Positions 1-9,659 of a DNA stretch of 64,000 nt are shown piece by piece. The stretch comes from Hepsetus odoe (lineage: Eukaryota; Chordata; Actinopteri; Characiformes; Hepsetidae). The stretch spans positions 22,432,781 to 22,496,780 of the forward strand of contig CM029384.1 of NCBI GenBank assembly GCA_017165825.1, in the 5' to 3' direction. The stretch's first letter is position 1; each line of letters starts with the position of its first letter. Both the position numbers and the translations under genes were made by a program. The notes beneath the pieces were generated by a model. The model was not told where the DNA came from. It searched no databases and was given only the letters and a program-made list of their open reading frames with translations.

Positions 1-120
1 AACACTGAACACCTTGTTCTTCTGGACACTCCAGGTAGGTTCAGTTCTGGAATATGAGCACTGGAGGATAATGGGTTCCTGGTAGCTCCACGTTTGATAC
101 TTCTCAAATCTTTGGCAGTT

Positions 121-488
121 AATTATTATTATTATTTTTTTTCTCAAAACGTTTCTTGCGACCCTGTCGACTGTTTACAACAAAGCTTTTGATGGTTCTG
201 TGATCACGAACCAATATTTTAGGAATATATGCAGAAAAAATGATGATCTGGTCAAAATGCTCAATCGCCTGATGATTGTGCACACAATGTAAATCTTGGC
301 TTACTTCGGAGAGTTCAACCTCATTCCATATTCTAGGCCTTTGGAACGTGTGGAGAAGTGGTTGGCGATCCCTCTTGGGGTGTTCGTGCACCTTCAGCTG
401 GTCACATTGGATCACACCACCCAGAGTCACGCACAGCACCTTCCCTACGCCTGGTCCAAGCTGCCCACAAACGAAGGCATGTCAAATA
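121..488 (-). pseudogene. Minus-strand open frame ending in an A-rich run; possible retrocopy fragment
   Basis: Read on the minus strand, a frame stays open from just after a stop near 489 down to about 119, roughly 120 codons. Its composition is protein-like (segments such as RPRIWNEVELSEVSQDLH and QAIEHFDQIIIFSAYI). It runs into an A-rich and AAT-rich stretch at 121-145 (minus sense), as a retroposed 3' end would. There is no credible start, and the only methionine lies inside the frame. I do not recognise the family. It could be a LINE or transposase remnant, a processed pseudogene or a chance open frame. Confidence 0.25.
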
Positions 489-1139
489 TTAATGCACATG
501 ACTTATACTAATGCATTCTTCAGAATATTTAGTCCCTCTCGCAGCTGAAAAAAAACTCAGCTGGCCAAATGTTTCTGGCCAGAAATGAAGAGCTGGCCTA
601 AATTTTAAGGCCGTTGCCGCTTTGAAACTGCGTCTGAAGCGTGAACATCTGCTCGGAGTGGCTTTGCAATGAAGTCAGTTACACTGAGTCAAGTGGGTGC
701 TGTTTATTTAACTTTGCTGAGGATTTCGCTCTTCGGAGAACTGGCATGACTCTATTTTGTGGTTTATTGTTCTCGTGGCTTCATGCCCAGTTTACCTGCC
801 AGCACTCCAAACTTGGACGAGCCCCAGGATTGCCTCTCCGATGGGGGCGTTTGGAGAACAGGTGGCTTATCGTGCCCTCACTTCTGAACGGATCAGGAGG
901 CTTCTGCTTTCAGATTGAACACTAGAATGAGAAAAAGCGATGGCGCGGTCAATGGTCCTCAGCAGCTGTCAGGTTTCCACTGACGTTTGTTCGCGGTGCG
1001 AGTCAAACGTATAATGCAAATCGGATTTTTCACATAGCTGTTTTCAGTCCAGACTTCTTGTTCTTATTAAAAGTGAGTTATAACCCAACAGATTCACATG
1101 GGAGATCAGTGAACATACAGAGTCATGTTACTACATCAC
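489..1139. other. Unique sequence, no gene recognised
   Basis: Non-repetitive DNA of mixed composition. Short open frames exist but lack domain signatures, splice context or codon regularity. No RNA gene or mobile element was recognised. Confidence 0.5.
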
Positions 1140-2190
1140 TAATGTCCACTGTGAATCCGTTCCGCCAATGGCCACCTTGTGTAAATCCAGCCAATACCCT
1201 CCCTGATTAATCCAACCAGTACCCCTCTAATGAAAACCATCCAATACTATATTTGAATAAATCCAACTGGTGACCAATATGAATCAATCTAACCAATGCC
1301 TTTCTGAATAGATCCATCCAATGCTGTCTTTGACTCAATCCAACCAAAGCCCAAGATGAATCAAAGCAACCGATGTCTGCTCTGAATAAGCTTTCTGAAT
1401 GAATCCCACCAATGGTGATCCTGTATTAATCCAACCAATGGCCAATATGAATCGATCTAACTGATGCCATATGTAAAGAAATCCAGCTAATGAAACTCAG
1501 TAAATCCAACCATTCGAATACATTTAGTCAATTCTCGCTATGAATCAATCCAAGCAAAATATTTCCTCAACACATGTGATTTCGAAATAATTCCTGCCAA
1601 TCCCAGTCCTGCAGTGATCCAGCCATCGCCCTCTGTGAAAAAACACAACCAATGTCATTTCTTAATTATTCCTACCAATGCCAGTCCAGTTTTATTACAG
1701 CCAATGCTCTTTGATCCAATCCAGGCAATGACCAATACGAATCAACCGAATCGCAATGTGCGCTCCGAATACACTTCACCGATGTCGTTTCTAAACCAAT
1801 CCTACCAATTCCAGTCCTGTATTGACTCAATCAATGCCCTCTGTGAATAACCCATCCAACGCTCTGTGTGAATCAATTGAACCAATGCCCATCCTGAATT
1901 AACCCAACCAATATGAATCAATCTCAACAAGGCCAAATCTCAAAATCTAACCCAAGTCCAGACCAATGCACAACAAAAGCATATACTCTGCTGATGGTTA
2001 ATCTTGGAGGAGAGTGGCGAGGCCAATGGCTTAAACAGCACGAGTCAAGACAAACAAAAGACAAGATGGAGGATAAATACTATTGACTCAGACAATGACC
2101 ACCCAAGTAGATTCAGCACTGAATCCAAGACAAATCCGAGTACCAAGACTATTGATTCAGTCATCCTGAGTCCAAGACCATAAACCTTTG
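1140..2190 (+). repeat. CCAAT-rich degenerate tandem array
   Basis: Variants of a short unit built on 'gaatcaatccaaccaatgcc' recur about every 25-45 bp. The pentamer CCAAT occurs about 20 times on the plus strand between 1141 and 1965, where fewer than one is expected by chance. Words such as aaccaatg, tgaatcaatc and ccagtcctg recur in changing order. After 1970 the pattern fades into 'gactcagacaatgacc' and 'gattcagtc' variants until about 2180. It looks like an old, diverged minisatellite. CCAAT is also the NF-Y recognition core, but binding is only a possibility. Confidence 0.6.
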
Positions 2191-2798
2191 AGATGCCTGA
2201 CGGTTTCCACTCTCGGGGTGCAAGGGAGTGTAAGTAGGACACTAAAGTTTAGGACTATTATAAAGCCAAGCAGGTTTAGATCAATTCAAGTATCGAAGTT
2301 AACGAATCCGAGTTGTGTGGATACGTCTTTCAGGGCCGGTGTTTTGTTTGCAGCGAGTTCGTTAATGAAGCACGAGTCAGATTTACGGCAATAACGTTCT
2401 CATCTGTGAGATTTAAAGCTGGACACTGTGTCTCTGGATGAGTGAACGAGTTGGATTTCATCAACAGAGAGGCTACACAATGTGACTCGCTAGTAAAGTA
2501 AATCAAAGAGAGAAGGAACGCACTGGGAGAAAATAAATCTGCTGATCACTGGCACTAATAAGCCATTTCGCTCCTAACAAATGATCCTGTGCAGTTCATA
2601 AATACAGGGGTTTCTGCTTAGCTGTCGAGAGAGAGAGGGAGAGAGAGAGACGGGGAGAGAGACAGTGGGAGAGAGAGAGCGAGCCTGACCCCATTGGGTC
2701 TTTACTGGACTAAAGGCCATTGACGTTACAGAGGAGCCCAGAAATATTCTAATTATATGTTAACGATAAATCAATTAACCACAAACTAATTAGCATTA
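2191..2798. other. Unique sequence with a short GA tract
   Basis: No gene recognised. A GA-rich microsatellite lies at about 2627-2680. The rest is non-repetitive, with an AT-rich stretch at 2740-2800. Confidence 0.5.
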
Positions 2799-3252
2799 TG
2801 CAAATGTCATCAGTGATTGTCTTTTTCTTTCAACTCTTTCCCTCTTTCATTTTCACTCCTGAGTTTTTTTTTAAACATTTTTTCCTTCTTCTGTCTTGCT
2901 CTCCCTTTTCTGTTTGTGCTTTTTCTCTCTCTCTCACACTTCCTCCATTTCTTGCATGCTTTCTCTCTTTCTCTTTTCATTTTTTCTCTTTTGCAATCTG
3001 GCTTCTTCTGTCTCTTAACTCATAAGAGATGATGTATCTCATTATGTCTCATTTTCTCTCTTTCGTTGTTTTTTCTGTCCCTTCCTCACTAGTTGTTTTT
3101 TTCTTCTCTTTTGCCTGTTCTCTTTTCTTCCCCTCTTTTCTCCATATAGCTCCATATAATCTCTATGGCTTTCCCTTCTTGTCTTCCTTCTCTTTTTTGT
3201 TAAACTCCCGCTTGTGCTCTCACTCCCTTCTTTTTTTTTCTTTTATTATTTA
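2799..3252 (+). repeat. Imperfect polypyrimidine tract
   Basis: About 450 bp of the plus strand is overwhelmingly C and T, in irregular mixtures of tttctct, cttcct and tttttt. The open frames over it encode only Phe/Ser/Leu-rich low-complexity peptides and are not genes. It is one of several such tracts in the window. Confidence 0.75.
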
Positions 3253-3670
3253 AGTCTCTCTCTCCGATGAGTGTGGTTGTGTTGTTGCTCCAGGCTTCAT
3301 CCTGAGGCGGTTACAGTGATGGAGCGGGTGCCGTATCCTCGATCCGAGAGAAAGAAAACATACGTTTGTGATGCTTTTATTAGTTAAAGAAGTAGGGGTT
3401 CGGGACGTCCCAGCCGCCTAGTTTGTACTAAATCATTTTAAATGTACTGTGATTTTAGAAGCGATGAAGGGAAGTGAGTCCTGCTGGTGATGCGCCTTCC
3501 TCATAAAAACATCACAGGAGCACAGGCAGGAGGAGAGGACATGATTAAACGATGAGAATGCGTCACTTTTACTCGGCGTCCTCGTCCACCGTCCCGTTCT
3601 AATGTCTTACAAAGCTGCAACATTCTCCAGTCCATGTGCTGCTCTTCAAACGATGAAAACAAAAGAACGT
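3253..3670. other. Unique sequence, no gene recognised
   Basis: Mixed-composition DNA between two polypyrimidine tracts. I see no repeat, RNA gene or coding signature. Confidence 0.5.
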
Positions 3671-3900
3671 CTCCGTCTGACCTTTTTCTCCTTTCTGTCT
3701 CTCTCGCTCATTCTTTCCCTCAAATGATCTTCTACTTCTTTCTCTTTAGTTTTTTTTCTTTCACCATCTTGATTCCCTTTCTCTTTGTCTCCCTCCCTCA
3801 TTTGCTCACGTATTCTTCTCACCTGCATTGTCCTGTCGTCCTCTCTCTCTATCTCACTCTCCATTTCACTCCTCAGCTATCTATCTTCCCTCCACCCATT
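3671..3900 (+). repeat. Imperfect polypyrimidine tract
   Basis: Pyrimidine-rich plus strand like 2799-3252 but shorter. It leads into a (GT)n microsatellite. Confidence 0.65.
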
Positions 3901-3916
3901 CTAATCAATGATACAC

Positions 3917-3944
3917 TGTGTGTGTGTGTGTGTGTGTGTGTGTG
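3917..3944. repeat. (GT)n microsatellite
   Basis: Uninterrupted GT dinucleotides, about 13 units. Confidence 0.95.
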
Positions 3945-4052
3945 AACACACGGCTCCGTCATTGTTTATCCAGCTGTCTTTTTGAGTAAATCAGATCAGA
4001 TGTATATCTGGCTATGGGTGCATGATGGGTGGATGCATTTGCCATCTGTTAA

Positions 4053-4053
<1 letters not shown>

Positions 4054-4084
<31 letters not shown>
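4054..4084. repeat. (GT)n microsatellite
   Basis: Uninterrupted GT dinucleotides, about 15 units, 110 bp after the previous GT run. Confidence 0.95.
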
Positions 4085-4085
<1 letters not shown>

Positions 4086-4212
4086 AATCCTGTTTCCTGC
4101 TTTTCCCCTGTCATTAATCTGATGTGTGTTTTTCATGTCGGTGCTGATCTGATGGTAGTTTTCGTAAAGAAGGCCCGTGACCTGGTGTGAACTCTGGAGA
4201 ACCGACTCATCT

Positions 4213-4230
4213 GATTCATTTAAATGAATC
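4213..4230. repeat. Perfect 18-bp palindrome
   Basis: gattcatttaaatgaatc equals its own reverse complement. A half-site (aaatgaatcc) recurs 23 bp downstream. It may be the relic of an inverted-repeat DNA transposon end, or chance in AT-rich DNA. Confidence 0.5.
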
Positions 4231-4339
4231 CCAAACAGAATCATCTAAATGAATCCTTTATTCACCCATTTATTAAACATGAAATCAAACCGTCAGGTCG
4301 GGCAGTGTTTTCTACCTGATGGACACACACCTTGCGCTT

Positions 4340-4740
4340 CACTCTTTTATTTACCTCTCTCCTTTCTCTTTCTTTAGTTTAGCTTTTCTATTTTTCCTCC
4401 TTTCTAATTGCTCCTTTTTTTCCCTCTCCTTCCTTCTCTCTCCTCCCTCCTTCTATGTTAAAATGCTGACTGTTTCTTCCCCCCCGGCCCTCATTCTATC
4501 TTTTTCATTGTTGCCTCTTTTCTTTCTTCTCTTTTTCTCCTCCTTCTCTTTTTCTCTCTTGCTCTCTCTTTTCCTTTTCACGTGCTCTTTCTTTTATTTA
4601 CTCTCATTGTTTTTCACCGCTCAAACTGCTCCTCTCTCTTTTTTCCCTTTTATTTTAGTTTGTCTCTCCAACATTCTCTCTCCTCCCTCTTTCTCTGTTA
4701 AAAATCGAATTCTGCCTTTTTTTCCCTCCCAGTTTCATTC

Positions 4741-4744
<4 letters not shown>
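4340..4744 (+). repeat. Polypyrimidine array with about 240-bp period
   Basis: Landmark words recur in order within this C/T-rich block: tgctcct (4409, 4627) and gttaaaa (4457, 4697), with gttgcctctt at 4510. The same words in the same order appear after the LINE at 9751, 9795 and 9857. If the LINE is removed, the gttaaaa landmarks are spaced 240 and 246 bp. The block is therefore a diverged tandem array of pyrimidine-rich units interrupted by the LINE. Confidence 0.55.

Positions 4745-4807
<63 letters not shown>
4745..4807 (+). repeat. (CT)n microsatellite at the LINE 5' junction
   Basis: About 31 uninterrupted CT units end exactly where LINE sequence begins (gtgagtaggcg at about 4808). A second TC run abuts the LINE 3' end at 9659-9671. 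Confidence 0.95.
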
Positions 4808-4810
<3 letters not shown>

Positions 4811-4928
4811 AGTAGGCGTAGCTTGCAAGAGCTTTCGGAGTGCGGGTGTTTGGATCGTGTTGTTCAATCTTTCTTTATCTATCTTTGTGTGTTGTTCTTT
4901 GTTGGTGTGTGTGTGAGCAGCTGGCTTT

Positions 4929-5667
4929 GTGCTGGTGGAGAAGGTCAGTCAGGTGGTGGAGAGTGCAACCACTCTCCACGACACCTTTGTGCAGGTTCTC
5001 CCCCTCACCCAGCCCTCCAAGAGGGTGATCCTGTCTAACGTCCCCCCGTTTATAAAGGACGATGGCCTGGAGAGGGAACTGTCCCACCACGGGAAACTAG
5101 TTTCAAAAATCAAAATGATCCCCTTAGGTTGCAAATCTCCTGCCTTGAAAAATGTGGCTTCCTTCAGGCGTATGGTTCACATGATTCTGAGGAATAATGA
5201 TGAGGAACTGAACCTGGCGCTGAAGTTGAAGGTAGATGGCTTTGATTATGTTGTGTTTGCCACCTCTGCCCCGAAGAAATGTTTTGGGTGTGGACAAGAG
5301 GGGCATCTGGTGAGGGCATGTCCTGAACGTAGTGGGGAACGTGGCGACGGGAGGGTAAATAATGAGACGAACGATGACACAGTTGGTAAGGAAGGGGGTT
5401 CTCCTGCGCCTGAGCAGAAGAATGGTGAGAGGAGCCCTGTTGAACCCGGGCCTAGTGGTGTGCTAGCAGGTGGTCCTGCAGCCTCAGCTGTGGCTGAAGA
5501 TGAAGCTGCATCGGCATCCTGATGAATCTGGTTTTGTGGTCTCTTTTCGGCACCTAATAAGGAAGACAGGTGGGGAGTCTTTCACTGACCCGGAGAAGCA
5601 CAGATTGAAAAAGCTGCTTACAAAACTCAGGTGGAAGGGGCTGCAGGGCAGGGTGTGGTCGGCCTGA
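4929..5667 (+). pseudogene. LINE ORF1 remnant with CCHC zinc knuckle
   Basis: This is the nucleic-acid-binding ORF1 protein of the LINE, which coats the RNA in the retrotransposition particle. The main frame runs 4929-5522. A zinc knuckle CFGCGQEGHLVRAC sits at about residues 118-131 (C-X2-C-X4-H-X4-C), after an N-terminal part with TQPSKRVILSNVPPF, typical of fish Tx1-group ORF1. No ATG begins the frame, so the true N-terminus is probably lost or shifted. Near 5500 the homology passes to another frame (DESGFVVSFRHLIRKTGG), ending at the stop near 5665, which indicates a frameshift. ORF2 begins about 55 bp later. Not functional. Confidence 0.75.
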
Positions 5668-5720
5668 TCGGGATCTTGTTGGCCTCGTGTGAAGTGACTG
5701 TTTATTTTATTTTTTCAATA

Positions 5721-6290
5721 GGTGGGTTCACCATTGGATCCTTAAACATGAACGGGGGAGAGAGGTGCGGAAATGCTCTGCTCTTTTTGAATTGATGGAC
5801 TTGAAAGTGATTCATGTGCTGCTTGAGCAGGAGACACAGTGACCAGGGCAACCAAATGAACTGGGAGGAGGACTGGAGCGGGACCTCCGTCCTCAGTCAC
5901 CACTCCAGTGTCAGTGCTGGAGTTGCAGTTTTATTTTCCAGGAGGTTTAAGCCAGTGTCCTGGAACGGTGTGGAGGTGGTGAAAGGGAGGTTTTTAATTG
6001 TCAGGGCCACAGTTGAGCACACAAGGTTTTGTTTTGCGAGTGTTTATGCTCCAGCTGTGGGTCCAGAGTGGGTCGCTTTTCTCCGAACAGTGAGTGAGTC
6101 CCTTTTTATTATTACTTGTGATTTTCTTTTTATCGGAGGTGATTTTAACTGCACAGAGAATGAGTTTTTAGATCGGAATCACCCCGAACCCCACAGACCC
6201 TCTCAGGGAGCCGTTGTAAGGCTGGTGGAGACTCATGAGCTGGTGGATTGCTGGAGGAGGCTCCATGGAGACTGTAAGCAGTAACCAGGT
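5721..6290 (+). pseudogene. LINE ORF2, endonuclease domain (broken)
   Basis: The N-terminal APE-like endonuclease of ORF2 nicks the target site to prime reverse transcription. GFTIGSLNMNGG at 5724 resembles the first endonuclease motif. LLEQETQ at about 5818-5838 preserves the glutamate motif and is followed at once by a TGA. The frame from 5814 to 6284 carries ASVYAPAVGPEW and then GGDFNCTENEFLDR (6135-6176), with the conserved Asp and Asn. There is a frameshift near 5788 and a stop at 6282-6284. The downstream catalytic Ser-Asp-His motif is not readable: an (ATT)n block occupies that place. Confidence 0.75.
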
Positions 6291-6377
6291 CACATTTTAG
6301 AGATGGTTTTATCACATCGGCACGCCTTGACCAGATCTATACTTTTAATCATAACTCCAGTGCTGTCACTGAGAGTG

Positions 6378-6427
6378 AGATTATTATATTATAATTATAT
6401 TATTATTATTATATTATTATTATATTA
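6378..6427 (+). repeat. (ATT)n-like AT-rich repeat inside LINE ORF2
   Basis: About 50 bp of att/tta units, flanked on both sides by versions of agagtgaga. It sits where the end of the endonuclease domain should be. Slippage expansion or insertion-deletion could both explain it. Confidence 0.8.
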
Positions 6428-6440
6428 GAGTGAGAGTCTC

Positions 6441-8508
6441 GTGACCTGTTTCGCTGATATAAAAAAGGTGAAATCAAAAAGCGCATACTGGCATTTTAAG
6501 ACCTTGCTTTTAAATGATTTGCATTTTAAGACTGTTTTTACCTTTTTCTGGAATAATTTTAGAGACTGTAAATCTGATTTTACTTCTGTTCAGCAGCGGT
6601 GGGACAATGGCAAAGTTTTAATCAAGCAGCTGTGGCAGCAGTAGACTCTCAACGTGACCAAGGACATCCCTCGGTCTATGAGAGCTCTGGAGGAGGAGAT
6701 TGTGGAAATCAAGCTGTACTAGATTCCACAGGAAATCGAGAATATACTGAAGTTCTCAAAAGCAAAACGATGTTGTTGGAGGACCTCATCAGTCAGTCAT
6801 TTTCTGCCGCTTGTCCCAAGTGGGGTTGCAGGGGGTGCTGGAGTCCATCCCAGCTCACACAGGGCGATGGACAGGGGACACACCCTGGACAGGTCGCCAG
6901 CCCATCGCAGGGAGGAGCGGGACGGGGACGGCACCTTGCTCAAGGGTCCCTCAGGGCAACCTACTGGGAAGGGGTTCAAACCCCCGATCCTCCGATCATG
7001 TGGCTGACACCCTAAACACTAGGCCTCCTCAACCCGTTGGAGGACCTGTTAGGGGTTAAAGTGCAGGGAGCTCTGGTGAGGTCTCGTTTTCAGAGTGCTA
7101 CTGAAATGGATGCACCCTCCAAGTTCTTCTTTGGCTTGGAGAAAACCAACAGGCAGAATAAACACATCTCTTCTCTGTTTTCTCCTCCGGGTCAGAAGTT
7201 GATCCATGAGGATTAAATCCGGAGAAGAGCTGTTAGATTTTATCAGCAGCTGTTCAACATGGAACTTTCAGCCGATGAGGACCGCCTGAGTGCCTTCCTT
7301 GATGGATTGCCAAAGGTACATGCTGACCATTATGCTGGCCTTGATGGTGAGCTGACGAAGGGGGAACTCCACTCTGCTCTGCAGGGGCTGGAGAATGGTA
7401 GGGTGCCAGGTATAGATGGTCTCCTGGTGGAGTTCTTTAAGGCTTTCTGGTCTGTCCTGGGGGATGACCTGCTGGAAGTACTGAACGACAGTTTGTCTGG
7501 GGGAACACTGCCATTGAGTTGCAGGAGAGCAGTGATCACTCTGTTGCCTAAAAAGGGGGATCTGAGGCACATCAACTGGAGACCCGTCTCCTTGTTGTGT
7601 GCCGACTACAAGATCCTGTCCAGAACACTTGCTCTGAGACTGGAAACTGTTATGGAATTTGTGGTGCATTCAGATCAGACTGTGTTCCTAGCAGGTCCAT
7701 CCACAATAATGTTGCTCTGATCCGTGATGTTCTGGACTTCTCCAGAGTACTGGGGGTCAAAACTGGTCTGATTTCTCTGGATCAGGAAAAGGCGTTTGAC
7801 AGGGTTGAACATCAGTATCTGTGGCGGGTACTGAGCGAGATGGGGTTCAGCCCAGGTCTCATCACCATGATCAGGGTGCTGTAGGAGGACGTGGAGAGTG
7901 TGCTGAAGGTCGGTGGTGTTTGAAGTGCTCCCTTTAAAATCAGGAGAGGAATAAGGCAGGGCTGTTCTTTCTCCAGGATGCTGGACTCCTTGTCCATTGA
8001 GCCGTTTTTAAATCAGATTCGGTCTCAGCTCTCGGGTCGGGCACTGATCAGTGTTCAGAGCTGTTTTAACCTCTCTGCTGAAGATGTTGTTGTTTTTATA
8101 AATGGCCAGAGTGATTTTAGTAAACTACAGGAACTTGTTACAGCTTTTAATGTGGTTTCCTCAGCGAGCGTGAACTGGGCCAAAAGTGAGACCCTCCTTG
8201 TTGAGGACTGGGGTCACTCCACGCCCGACCTTCCTTCTGGGCTGCAGTGGAAGAGGGGTGGACTGAAGTACCTCGGCGTGAATCTTGGCGATGCTGCTTC
8301 AGTCCAGAGAAACTGGGACGGACTGGTGGATGCAGTGCAAGGTCGGTTGGACAGGTGGAGGTGGCTTCTTCCTCACATGTCTTATAGGGGCCGGATCCTG
8401 GTCCTCAACAATCTGGTGGCGTCCTCATTGTGGCATCAACTGACCTCTGTGGAACCGCCAGCTGGACTGCTAGCGAGGATTCAGTCGATGCTAGTGGACT
8501 TCTTTTGA
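6441..8508 (+). pseudogene. LINE ORF2, linker and reverse transcriptase (broken)
   Basis: ORF2 resumes with KSKSAYWHFKTLLLND (6471), is interrupted by a chimeric SINE (6787-7035), and resumes at 7048 with a linker containing AKFFFGLEK-like text. RT motifs follow in order: GRVPGIDGL (about 7397), NWRPVSLLCADYKILSRTLA (about 7575), SLDQEKAFDRV (motif A, about 7774), IRRGIRQGC (motif B, 7939-7965) and SAEDVVVFI (motif C, 8074). Stops at 7882 and 7921 split motif A from B, and motif B is in a different frame from motif A. Motif C has Glu in place of the first of the two conserved Asp residues. The thumb region RGGLKYLGVNLGD follows at about 8250. The stop at 8506-8508 ends the frame. Confidence 0.8.
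6787..7035 (-). mobile_element. Chimeric SINE: CACTTT-SINE head joined to L2-type tail, with 12-bp TSD
   Basis: Read on the minus strand, the first 120 bp or so is the tRNA-like head and core of the window's CACTTT-tailed SINE (gcctagtgtttaggg, B-box-like gggtttgaacccc, cttgagcaaggtgccgtccc). It switches abruptly at ccctgcgatgggctggcgac into the L2-type SINE tail and ends in a short (GACT)n run. The whole block is flanked by the same 12 bp, gttggaggacct, at 6775-6786 and 7036-7047. This shows that both halves arrived in one insertion. It interrupts the LINE ORF2 linker and is therefore younger than the LINE. Confidence 0.8.
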
Positions 8509-9250
8509 TGCCAGTGTGGAGAGTCCTTTATAAAGCGCCACTGCCCAAAAGAGTGGAGACCTCCAGTGGAGCTGCTGCACGGAGCCGTAGCCGTCCGCTC
8601 CTTTGTTTCAGTTTTAAATTTTTACATTTTTTAGGTTGCCCTGAGGTACCCTTGAGCAAGGTGCCGTCCCTGTCACCGCTCCCCGGGCGCTTTCAATAGC
8701 TGCCCACTGCTGCACGGTGTTTGAGTGCATGGGTTAAATGCAGAGGTCCAATTTCGTTGTGGTTCCCTGTCTGCTGTGCTGTGACCTCGCAATGACAAGG
8801 GTTGTCCCTTTCACTTTCACTTTTCACTAAATGAGAATGTTACTGACGCCTGTGTGTTCTGTCAGACCGAGAGACAGTTTTTCACTGTTTTAATGAATGT
8901 TTCAGGCTGAAGCCGCTGTTTTTAACTCTGGTCGACGTTTTTACTGTCTTTGGTGAAAGTTTTAATGAACTTGTTTTTAGTTTTGAAAGGTGAAAGGCCA
9001 GTTACTGAATTTTATGATCGGGATGGCCAAATATGCAATTCATGTCAGCCGCCAGTCTGCGCTGGAACAGGGTTCGAGCAGTGAGGTGCTGCCGGTGTTT
9101 AAGGATTTGGTCAGGTCCAGGATTCTGGTGGATTTTAATTTTTATAAGGTGATGTGTGATCTGGACAGCTTTGAACTGAAGTGGTGCTACAATGAAGGCC
9201 TGTGTTCACTGTTTGGTGGGACTGCGGTCTTTTCTGGAGTACTTACGTGA
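8509..9250 (+). pseudogene. LINE ORF2 C-terminal region (broken)
   Basis: Homology continues after the stop at 8508 and is split by a SINE (8631-8830). At 8851-8862 the frame reads CVFC, the first half of the C-terminal cysteine/histidine motif. A short gaga duplication near 8869 shifts the frame before ETVFHCFNEC. The final 8990-9250 frame contains KYAIHVSRQSALE and ends LFGGTAVFSGVLT, followed by a stop. Confidence 0.65.
8631..8830 (+). mobile_element. CACTTT-tailed SINE, 5'-truncated, inside the LINE
   Basis: It starts at aggttgccctgaggtaccc, after the tRNA-like head, and ends in repeated cacttt. It belongs to the subfamily with 'gctttcaatagctgccc' after the core, and its core and tail are almost the same as the copy at 47215-47460. 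No clear target-site duplication was found. Confidence 0.85.
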
Positions 9251-9292
9251 CCCCCTTTATTTATGTCTGATTGTATTTATGTGTGTATATAT

Positions 9293-9333
<41 letters not shown>

Positions 9334-9371
9334 TATATATATTATGTGTATGTATATATACACGTGTATAT

Positions 9372-9416
<45 letters not shown>

Positions 9417-9420
9417 TTTC
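9293..9420. repeat. Compound (GT)n-(TA)n-T(n) in the LINE 3' UTR
   Basis: About 17 GT units (9296-9331), then mixed gtatata, a (TA)n run at about 9379-9408 and an oligo-T. It lies between the ORF2 stop and the LINE 3' end. Confidence 0.9.
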
Positions 9421-9501
9421 CTCTGTCCTAATGAGTGGTTGTTGCATTGAGTTGTGCTGATATACTGTTGGACCTTGGATAATGTGCAATAAAGTGTATG
9501 T

Positions 9502-9629
9502 CAGTCAGTCAGTCATTTTCTGGGCCACATGTCCTAATTAGGGTCGTGGGGGGTGCTGGAGTCCATCCCAGCTCACGCAGGGCGAAGGACGGGGACACAA
9601 CCTGGACAGGTCGCCAGCCCATCGCAGGG
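9502..9629 (-). mobile_element. 5'-truncated L2-tailed SINE with 13-bp TSD
   Basis: On the minus strand it begins exactly at ccctgcgatgggctggcgac and ends in (GACT)n. ataaagtgtatgt flanks it at 9489-9501 and 9630-9642. It split the last 40 bp of the LINE 3' UTR; removing it restores aataaagtgtatgtttaaaa up to the TC junction. Confidence 0.85.
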
Positions 9630-9659
9630 ATAAAGTGTATGTTTAAAATGTAAAAAATT

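Larger units (their letters stand above)
4808..9659 (+). mobile_element. Degenerate Tx1/L1-like non-LTR retrotransposon in a TC microsatellite
   Basis: A two-ORF non-LTR retrotransposon. ORF1 carries a CCHC zinc knuckle; ORF2 has an apurinic-type endonuclease, a reverse transcriptase and a C-terminal cysteine/histidine motif. The RT and endonuclease wording (GGDFNCT, NWRPVSLL, LDQEKAFDRV) fits the Tx1 group of the L1 superfamily. Tx1-group families include site-specific elements that insert in (TC)n, described as Kibi. The element is flanked by (CT)n on the left and TC repeats on the right, which matches. It is dead: there are in-frame stops (7882-7884, 7921-7923), frameshifts, an (ATT)n invasion and three later SINE-type insertions (6787-7035, 8631-8830, 9502-9629). 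The original length without these insertions was about 4.3 kb, if little else was lost. Confidence 0.8.

Noticed and set aside
4319..5038. 239-codon plus-strand open frame
   Set aside because: It is mostly translation of polypyrimidine and (CT)n DNA (Phe, Ser, Leu) and then an out-of-frame reading of LINE ORF1.
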